Of a stretch of 40,069 nucleotides of DNA, positions 34,381 to 40,069 are shown one piece after another. This DNA comes from Cellvibrionales bacterium (lineage in GTDB: Bacteria > Pseudomonadota > Gammaproteobacteria > Pseudomonadales > JAHEGP01): the NCBI GenBank assembly GCA_024645065.1, contig JAHEGP010000003.1:1-40069 (forward strand). The letters are read 5' to 3'. The stretch's first letter is position 1. Each line of letters starts with the position of its first letter. The position numbers were made by a program, and so were the translations under genes. The notes beneath the pieces were generated by a model. It searched no databases and was not told where the DNA came from. It saw only the letters and a list, made by a program, of their open reading frames with translations.

Positions 34381-35805
34381 CTAGCGCTGCTTGATCTTCT
34401 CGACAATCGCAGTGGTCGAGCAGTCGTCGAGAAACTCCAATGCTGCCACCTCACCGCCGTAGGATTCTACGATCTCCCAGCCGACCACCTCTTCTTTCCC
34501 GTAGTCGCCGCCCTTTACCAGGAGGTCCGGTTGCAGCAGGCTCAGGAGTCGCTCCGGCGTGCTGTCGTTAAAGCTCACCACCCAGTCGACAGCTTCCAGC
34601 CCTGCCAATACCGCCATGCGGCGTTCGAGCGGGTTGATGGGTCGGCCCGGCCCTTTCAACCGGCTTACCGACGCGTCGCTATTCACGGCCACCACCAGGC
34701 GATCTCCCCTGGCCCTGGCCTGCTCCAGGTAGCCGACATGGCCGGCATGAATGATATCGAAGCAGCCGTTGGTAAAGACGATTTTTTCACCATGGGCTCG
34801 GGCATCCTGCAGCGCCACCACCAATTGCTCCTCGCTCATTATGCCGCGCTCGGAGCCCTCCTCACGCATCAGTGCCCGCCGCAATTCGGGGCCGCTGACT
34901 GTCGCCGTTCCCAGTTTGCCCACCACAATGCCGCCCGCCAGATTGGCCAGCGCAACAGCGTTGGCAAAGGACTCACCGGCGGCAACGCTCGCCGCCAATA
35001 CCGAGATCACGGTGTCGCCGGCGCCGGTAACATCAAAAACTTCTTTAGCCCTGGCAGGCAAATGCAGGGCAATCGCATCGGGGCGAAGCAGAGTCATACC
35101 CTGCTCCCCACGGGTCACCAGCAGTGCTTTCAGCGACAGCTCGGCCAACAGTTGGCGACCCTTGAGAACCAGCTCGGCCTCCGACTCGCAATGCCCTGCC
35201 ACGGCCTCGAACTCATGCAGGTTGGGGGTTAACAGGGTAGCGCCCCGGTAGCGCTGGAAGTCGGTACCCTTGGGATCGACAAAAACCGGCACATTATATT
35301 CCCGCGCCAGCTGGATCAAGGGCTGTGGATCGACCAGCGCGCCCTTGGCGTAGTCTGACAAAATAATGGCGCCCATGGGCTCAATCATTGCCAATGCCCT
35401 CTCGGTCATGGCACTGGCATCATCGGCGCTGAACGCGTCCTCAAAATCCAGTCGCAACAACTGCTGCTGGCGACTGATCACCCGCAGTTTGGTTATGGTC
35501 GGATGCTGGTCAGACACCAGGAAATCACAGTATACGCGCGCCGCCCGCAGGCGTTCTGCCAGGGCCGAGCCCGCTTCATCAGCGCCGGTAATACCGACCA
35601 GAGTCACCCCTGCCCCCAGGGCTGCGATATTCAGGGCAACGTTGCCTGCCCCACCCGGGCGATCCTCGATCTGGGTGACCTTCACCACCGGTACCGGCGC
35701 CTCGGGGGATATCCTGGAGGTCGGGCCATACCAATAGCGGTCCAGCATGATATCGCCCACAACCAGAATCTGGGCACGATCAAAGTGAGGCATGGTCAAC
35801 AGCAT
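34381..35805 (-). CDS. hldE: Bifunctional heptose 7-phosphate kinase / heptose 1-phosphate adenylyltransferase HldE
   Basis: 474 residues. The N-terminal PfkB-type kinase domain (about 1-315) begins [20 protein letters not shown] and carries the catalytic GAGDT motif near residue 257. The C-terminal nucleotidyltransferase domain (about 338-474) has [17 protein letters not shown] with the HxGH signature and [13 protein letters not shown]. Both activities are intact. It makes ADP-heptose precursors for WaaC in the cytosol. The start [12 protein letters not shown] aligns in register with E. coli HldE. An extended -10 lies 48 bases upstream, making this the first gene of hldE-waaC-GT4. Confidence 0.96.
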   Translation of the reverse strand: MLLTMPHFDRAQILVVGDIMLDRYWYGPTSRISPEAPVPVVKVTQIEDRPGGAGNVALNIAALGAGVTLVGITGADEAGSALAERLRAARVYCDFLVSDQHPTITKLRVISRQQQLLRLDFEDAFSADDASAMTERALAMIEPMGAIILSDYAKGALVDPQPLIQLAREYNVPVFVDPKGTDFQRYRGATLLTPNLHEFEAVAGHCESEAELVLKGRQLLAELSLKALLVTRGEQGMTLLRPDAIALHLPARAKEVFDVTGAGDTVISVLAASVAAGESFANAVALANLAGGIVVGKLGTATVSGPELRRALMREEGSERGIMSEEQLVVALQDARAHGEKIVFTNGCFDIIHAGHVGYLEQARARGDRLVVAVNSDASVSRLKGPGRPINPLERRMAVLAGLEAVDWVVSFNDSTPERLLSLLQPDLLVKGGDYGKEEVVGWEIVESYGGEVAALEFLDDCSTTAIVEKIKQR

Positions 35806-35852
35806 GGCTTATCCGGGCTCCGGGATCGCTGACGATTAACGGGACGCTGGGC

Positions 35853-35861
35853 ATCATACCA
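35853..35861 (-). promoter_or_regulatory. Candidate extended -10 promoter of hldE operon
   Basis: On the minus strand the sequence reads TGGTATGAT: TATGAT is five of six to consensus, and TG sits one base upstream, as in extended -10 promoters. It is 48 bases before the hldE ATG, leaving a leader of roughly 40 bases. Confidence 0.45.
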
Positions 35862-35935
35862 CAAACTCCTGTTTGCCCCGCTGATGCTTATTGGCTATGG
35901 TGCTGGCGCTGCCAGGTCGACAGGAGACACGCAGG

Positions 35936-36547
35936 GTGAAGCTGCCGTTGGATATGACACAGGTAAAGGGGTTTCTTGCCGAAGACGAGGGCATGGCATT
36001 GTACGAGGCGGCCCGGGTGGCAGCCAGCCTGGGTCCAGTGCTCGAAATTGGCAGCTACTGCGGTAAATCGACGATTTACCTCGGCCTCGCCTGTCAGGCC
36101 ATGCAGTCGACCCTGTATGCAGTTGACCATCACGCCGGTTCCGAGGAACACCAGCCGGGCGAAATGTTCCACGACCCCGGCCTGTTCGATAGCGACAGCG
36201 CCCGGATGGACAGCTTCAAAACGTTTCGCCGCAATATCAATGCAGCAGGACTCAGTGACACCGTGGTACCACTGGTCGCACCGTCGAGCCTCGTGGCGCG
36301 TGACTGGCGAACCCCTCTGGGGATGGTATTCATTGACGGGGGGCACAGCCTTGACGCAGCCCTGGAGGACTACCGCGGCTGGAGCGGCCATCTCGTACGT
36401 GGCGGGATACTGGCGATACACGACCTGTTTCCCAACCCCGCTGAGGGTGGTCAAGCGCCCTATACCATCTACCAACTGGCGCTGGCGTCAGGTCTCTTTG
36501 AACCGTTGCGACAGGTCTGCACCCTCGGCTTGTTGCAGCGGCGGTAA
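35936..36547 (+). CDS. Class I SAM-dependent methyltransferase (Methyltransf_24-like)
   Basis: 203 residues from GTG 35936, chosen because AGGAG lies nine bases upstream; the track's TTG start at 35891 has no such site. SAM-binding motif: VLEIGSYCGKSTIYLG; acidic motif II: LYAVDHHAGSEEH; then FIDGGHSLDAALEDYRGW, typical of cephalosporin-hydroxylase/Methyltransf_24-type enzymes acting on sugars or small molecules. It sits alone on the plus strand between two minus-strand LPS operons. Its last 60 bases overlap the 3' end of the convergent QW-repeat gene. The substrate is unknown; the context suggests a surface glycan. Confidence 0.85.
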   Translation: MKLPLDMTQVKGFLAEDEGMALYEAARVAASLGPVLEIGSYCGKSTIYLGLACQAMQSTLYAVDHHAGSEEHQPGEMFHDPGLFDSDSARMDSFKTFRRNINAAGLSDTVVPLVAPSSLVARDWRTPLGMVFIDGGHSLDAALEDYRGWSGHLVRGGILAIHDLFPNPAEGGQAPYTIYQLALASGLFEPLRQVCTLGLLQRR

Positions 36548-37576
36548 CAGCTTCACCTGGGTAAACAAGCGTGACGCCGGGGTGTGCAGCGTAAGGGCAT
36601 CCGCCGCCAGCAATATCGCTGCCGAGGTCCAGGTGGGCCGTTCATCGGGCCACATAACATCCTCGATAAACTGGTAACCCGTCCAGTACGCGCCCCCTTC
36701 ATGGCGCCATTGGTGCAGCCAGCTGTACAGGATCACTGCTCGCGCGTGATCCCCGGCAGCCAATAGGGCCATGGTCAATTCACAGGATTCAGCCACCGTG
36801 ACCCAGGGCTCATCGCTGGTACAGCGCACGCCCATTCCTTCCTCGACAAACAGCTCCCAACGCTGCTGCAATCGAGCCCTTGCCGGCCCCCGGGTATAAA
36901 CTCCGCACAACACGGGATAGAACCAATCCATGGAATAGCGCGCCTTGCTCGCCCAGGTGCGATCGAACCGCTCCGGCTTGTTGCGCAGGGCATTGCCCAG
37001 CGCCTCGCGAGCCACCAGCCAATGAGGGCGGTGCTGTCCTACAGTTACCGCAATATTGTGGGCGCACTCGAGGCTCTTGAAAATAGAGCTGCAGCCGGTA
37101 ATCAGGGCGTCTTCCCGCGGTGTGCCGCAGGCTTCGACCGCCCAGTGAATCTCACCGTGCTCAGTCTGGAGGCGCAACACAAACTCGATTGCATTCTCCA
37201 CCGTGGGCCACATCGAGCGTAAAAAAACCTCGTCGCCGCTGATCAGGTAGTGGTGCCAAACGCCCACCGCCACATAGGCGACAAAATTGGATTCCCTGCG
37301 ATCGGTATTTTCCACCTCGCCCTGGATGTAGGCAGCCCACCAGCTGCCATCCTCGAGCTGATTATCCTGCAGCCAGCGATAGGCACGCACCGCTGCGACG
37401 TGCTCACCGCCAATGCTCAATCCCATCGCTGCCTCAACATGGTCCCAGGGATCAAGGTGTCCGCCATGAAACCAGGGTATCGCGCCGGAATCTTCCTGGC
37501 TGCGAACGATAAACTCAAGCGTGGGCCGCAGGTAGTCCTTGGGGAAGAGTCCCTGGGAAAGATATAAACCACTCAT
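36488..37576 (-). CDS. Alpha/alpha-toroid-like protein with squalene-cyclase-type QW repeat (prenyltransferase-like)
   Basis: 362 residues. Residues 64-79 (RAYRWLQDNQLEDGSW) match exactly the QW repeat consensus of squalene/oxidosqualene cyclases, and a weaker copy is seen near residues 27-35. Aromatic- and Trp-rich repeats (HLDPWDHVEAAMGL, SWLHQWRHEGGAYWTGYQF) run through the protein, suggesting a toroid of paired helices. The cyclase catalytic DxDD motif is absent and the length is about half that of a cyclase, so triterpene cyclisation is unlikely. A glycoside-hydrolase-like or prenyl-binding role remains open. It overlaps the downstream half of an operon: its start shares ATGA with the preceding methyltransferase's stop. 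Confidence 0.75.
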   Translation of the reverse strand: MSGLYLSQGLFPKDYLRPTLEFIVRSQEDSGAIPWFHGGHLDPWDHVEAAMGLSIGGEHVAAVRAYRWLQDNQLEDGSWWAAYIQGEVENTDRRESNFVAYVAVGVWHHYLISGDEVFLRSMWPTVENAIEFVLRLQTEHGEIHWAVEACGTPREDALITGCSSIFKSLECAHNIAVTVGQHRPHWLVAREALGNALRNKPERFDRTWASKARYSMDWFYPVLCGVYTRGPARARLQQRWELFVEEGMGVRCTSDEPWVTVAESCELTMALLAAGDHARAVILYSWLHQWRHEGGAYWTGYQFIEDVMWPDERPTWTSAAILLAADALTLHTPASRLFTQVKLLPPLQQAEGADLSQRFKET

Positions 37577-38289
37577 GCGGCTCTCTCCTTGTGAAAGTAC
37601 ATGACCACGCTCTTGCCCATGATGGGGTTGAGCACTTTCTCTGTGGTTTGCGTCAGCCAGGGCTGATCAAGGATGTCCCAGACCAGTAGCCGATGGTACA
37701 TCTTGATAATGGGGTTGCTATACTGGGTATTCCAGAACGCGCACCTAAGCCACCAGAACGGTGTGTGAAGGGCGTGGGCCCAATGCCGGTAATAGTAGCG
37801 AAATCCGCAGGACTCAATATCCAGGCGCAACTCATCGGCATTGAAAATACGCAAGTGCCCGCCCTCGCAATCATGATACTCACGACTGAAAGCCCAGCAG
37901 ATTTGTTCTGGCCATGAGCGCGGCACGCTGGCACAAAACGCGCCGCCGGGTTTCAAAACCCGCTCGATTTCCGCCAACACACCGCGCCAATCGTCGATGT
38001 GCTCCAGCACCTCAGAACAGATGACCTTGTCGAAGGTATTGTCGGCAAACGGCAAATTCAGGGCATTGGCGCAGGAAAGTGCAAAACCCGCCTCGCGGGA
38101 TGCATGGGGTGCCAGCGGCGCAAATTTTTCAATCGTGGTTTTGAGGTCTTCGATATTCAGGTCGATACCAAAGGCGTGGACATCTTTATCCATGTGCGCG
38201 GTGATGGTATGGCGGCCCTCACCGCAGCCCAGGTCAAGCACATAGTCACCGGGCAGCAAACCAAGCCGGCTGTAGTCAACTGTTCTCAT
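37573..38289 (-). CDS. Class I SAM-dependent methyltransferase (Methyltransf_11-like)
   Basis: 238 residues. Motif I is VLDLGCGEGRHTI, motif II acidic residue in FGIDLNIEDLK, and the later ICSEVLEHIDDWRGVLAEIERVL segment is typical of UbiE/Methyltransf_11 enzymes with small-molecule or glycan substrates. The C-terminal half is rich in Trp and Tyr (YYYRHWAHALHTPFWWLRCA) and may contact a membrane or lipid-linked acceptor (inference). It overlaps the upstream GT4 gene by 14 bases and the downstream QW-repeat gene by four, so all three should be made together. Confidence 0.88.
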   Translation of the reverse strand: MRTVDYSRLGLLPGDYVLDLGCGEGRHTITAHMDKDVHAFGIDLNIEDLKTTIEKFAPLAPHASREAGFALSCANALNLPFADNTFDKVICSEVLEHIDDWRGVLAEIERVLKPGGAFCASVPRSWPEQICWAFSREYHDCEGGHLRIFNADELRLDIESCGFRYYYRHWAHALHTPFWWLRCAFWNTQYSNPIIKMYHRLLVWDILDQPWLTQTTEKVLNPIMGKSVVMYFHKERAA

Positions 38290-39598
38290 GGGCCTTCAAC
38301 ACGTCACGGTAATAGCTGGTCATTTGACGGGCACAGACATCCCAGCAAAACTTTTCCAAAATCCTGTCTCGACCCGCCTGGCCCAGCTGGGCGCGCCGGG
38401 CCGGGTCATCCAGCAAGCGCGCCACGGCTCCGGCTAGAGCCAGGGAATTCCGGGGTGGCACCACTTCTCCGGCGTCGCCAACCACCTCTGCCAGCGCGCC
38501 ACCGGTGGTCGAGACAACAGGCACCCCGCAGGCCATAGCCTCGCCGGCGGGCAGGCCAAAGCCCTCGTACACCGAAGGCACCACCACCAGCGTTGCCTCG
38601 GCATAGTAGCGCACCAGACGTTCGGTCGAGATCCCGTTGACGAGTTCGATCGCGTGGCCCACGCCCAGCTTCGCTATCAGCCGCTGGGTCTCGCCACCGG
38701 GCCTGGGTTTACTGACCAGCAGCAGCTCCAGACCCGGATACTGCCGCAACAAGCGGGCGAATGCCTCGATCAGGTAGCGTACGCCCTTGAGCGGCGCATC
38801 TGCGGAAGCCGTTGCCATCAGCCTCAGGGGCCGCCGTTCCACCCCGGGCACAGGCGCAAAAACCTCGGTGTCGATGCCGTTGTAGACCAGTTGGATGCCT
38901 TGTTCAGGCATATCGAAAGCCAGCGCAATGTCCTTTCGCGATTGGCTGGAAACGGTCACCACGTTGCGCAGTTGACGGGCCACCCGTCTCTGCATCGACA
39001 GAAAATGATACCAGCGACGGATCAACAGCTTTTCCCACCATTTATGAGCGGCGTTGAGGGCGATCATCTTGTCACTGCTTATGGGATGGTGAATAGTGGT
39101 GACCAGGGCTTGGCGACGCTGGATATTGAGCATGCCATAAGCCAGGCACTGGTTATCATGCACCAGGTCGTAGCGGCTGCCATGCCGCTTCAGGTAGTCG
39201 TCCACGCGCATACCGAACGCCAGAGGCTCGGCAAAACCGCCGGTGAGCTTGCCAAACCATTCCGCCCAGTTGCTCAACCTCAGCATGTGGCGCGGGCGAA
39301 TCGAGGCCAGGCCGTTCTCGTAAATATTCATTCCCGGCAGTTTGATCAGTTTGACCCTGGGATCGAGGTGCGGGTAGGGCTCTCCCGAGATGACATCGAC
39401 CCGATGTCCCGCGTCCACCAGCGCCTTGCTCAGGTATTTCAGGTAAATGCCCTGGCCACCACCGTAGGGCGCGCTGCGATAGCCCAGCAGGCATATCCGC
39501 AGTGATGCCTGCTGGGCTGCGGCGCCGATCGGGATCACCTCTGCTGATCGGCCAGGATGGGGAGGGCTGGAATTTGCTTCCGCCTGATTGATCAACAC
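38276..39598 (-). CDS. GT4-family glycosyltransferase, first gene of the overlapping operon
   Basis: 440 residues from GTG 39598; TTG at the next codon is equally possible. AGGAG lies four to seven bases upstream. The GT-B fold begins LRICLLGYRSAPYGGGQGIY, with the acceptor-side loop, and the donor domain shows GVRYLIEAFARLLRQYPGL and the motif PSVYEGFGLPAGEAMACGVP with its catalytic-type Glu. The first 30 or so residues are a polar extension not shared by the family. It leads the operon GT4, methyltransferase, QW-repeat protein. It probably glycosylates an LPS core or other lipid-linked acceptor in the cytoplasm; specificity is unknown. Confidence 0.9.
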   Translation of the reverse strand: MLINQAEANSSPPHPGRSAEVIPIGAAAQQASLRICLLGYRSAPYGGGQGIYLKYLSKALVDAGHRVDVISGEPYPHLDPRVKLIKLPGMNIYENGLASIRPRHMLRLSNWAEWFGKLTGGFAEPLAFGMRVDDYLKRHGSRYDLVHDNQCLAYGMLNIQRRQALVTTIHHPISSDKMIALNAAHKWWEKLLIRRWYHFLSMQRRVARQLRNVVTVSSQSRKDIALAFDMPEQGIQLVYNGIDTEVFAPVPGVERRPLRLMATASADAPLKGVRYLIEAFARLLRQYPGLELLLVSKPRPGGETQRLIAKLGVGHAIELVNGISTERLVRYYAEATLVVVPSVYEGFGLPAGEAMACGVPVVSTTGGALAEVVGDAGEVVPPRNSLALAGAVARLLDDPARRAQLGQAGRDRILEKFCWDVCARQMTSYYRDVLKAHENS

Positions 39599-39855
39599 AA
39601 CTCTCCTGCGCCCGCACTATTCGCTTAGGGATTAGGGTTCCGGAAACCGCTCTGCGAATTGTTCCAAACTTGCCTGCTCAACCGACCCACAACGATGCAG
39701 CGCTGGCACCGCGACCAGGCGGGTTCACGTATCAGGGGCACTGCGGAATCGACATAGCCCGAGTATACAGCAAACCGTGGCCAGCTGCGGTATGATTCCC
39801 AACCGTGGAATCGCCAGCCAGGCCCAGAGGGGGTACTATTATCAAGCTGACCAAT

Positions 39856-40069
39856 ATGGCGGAAGCCGAGTACAGGAGCTTGCAGCAGGGCGCCAGGGTG
39901 CTGGAGGAGGATTACCGGGGACCCAAGGTAATGATCCTGGCAGACGGGCGCATCATGAAATTATTTCGGCCACGCAAGACCTGGACCAGCGCCCGATTGT
40001 TTCCCCGCAGTTTGCGCTTTGCGAAAAATGCCCGGACGCTGCAGCAACTCGCCATCCCAACCGTTAGCG
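39856..40069 (+). CDS. LPS-kinase-like / toluene-tolerance-type protein, N-terminal part (runs off window)
   Basis: 71 codons are visible before the window ends. The segment GARVLEEDYRGPKVMILADG, followed by MKLFRPRKTWTSARLFPRS and NARTLQQLAIPT, matches from memory the start of proteins annotated 'toluene tolerance' or LPS (Kdo/heptose) kinase in Pseudomonas LPS core loci. The frame is open upstream to 39793, so the start is uncertain: ATG 39856 lacks a good ribosome-binding site, GTG 39805 is possible, and GAGGGG (39827-39832) would best serve a rare ATT/ATC start near 39838-39841. It is absent from the track in this frame. It diverges from the GT4 operon. Confidence 0.65.
   Translation, partial: MAEAEYRSLQQGARVLEEDYRGPKVMILADGRIMKLFRPRKTWTSARLFPRSLRFAKNARTLQQLAIPTVS

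Noticed and set aside
39777-40067. 96-codon track ORF at the right edge
   Set aside because: It is a shadow frame. The frame starting near 39856 reads as an LPS-kinase-like protein.

Overview
This window looks like chromosomal DNA of a G+C-rich, Gram-negative gammaproteobacterium. The marker genes are cmoA/cmoB, aceK, parE beside cpdA and a DUF1249 (YqiB-like) gene, tolC, waaA, waaC and hldE. Gene content and order recall Pseudomonas and the marine Halieaceae/Cellvibrio-type relatives, but that placement is inference because I could not run a search. I saw no IS element, phage gene, CRISPR array, rRNA or tRNA. Genes are tightly packed, with several ATGA or TGATG stop/start overlaps.

Layout. 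0-5.2 kb, metals: the 3' end of an unidentified gene, a ZnuD-like TonB-dependent receptor with a His-rich loop, a small exported His/Cys protein, and a divergent CopA-type Cu(I) ATPase; a 19-bp dyad lies upstream of both. 5.3-7.2 kb: a DUF481 outer-membrane protein diverging from a PPOX-like protein with a Lys/Thr/Arg-rich tail. 7.2-10.3 kb: a HIT protein, cmoA-cmoB (last steps of the cmo5U34 tRNA wobble modification) and a MipA/OmpV-like protein with an unusual TTG start. 10.3-13.1 kb, minus strand: alpha/beta hydrolase, MscS-type channel, hypoxanthine-guanine phosphoribosyltransferase. 13.3-18.7 kb: a membrane diguanylate cyclase, a LysR regulator, aceK (isocitrate dehydrogenase kinase/phosphatase) and an XRE/MmyB-like regulator. 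18.7-21.3 kb: a complete siderophore/haem/cobalamin-class ABC importer, translationally coupled. 21.6-23.3 kb: a methyltransferase and a D-2-hydroxyacid dehydrogenase. 23.5-28.7 kb: parE, cpdA and a yqiB-like gene diverging from tolC; compared with the arrangement I recall in E. coli, yqiA and nudF are missing.

28.7-40 kb is a lipopolysaccharide inner-core region: waaA (Kdo transferase), hldE (ADP-heptose precursor), waaC (heptosyltransferase I), two GT4 glycosyltransferases and the start of an LPS-kinase-like gene. Interleaved are enzymes with no obvious core role: an FAD oxidoreductase plus aldo/keto reductase pair, two SAM methyltransferases, and an alpha/alpha-toroid-like protein carrying one exact QW repeat of the squalene-cyclase type. 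That QW protein, a methyltransferase and a GT4 form one overlapping operon, which is the best candidate here for an undescribed pathway. Several dyads and a ribosome-binding-site-sequestering hairpin in the gaps are reported as regulatory candidates.
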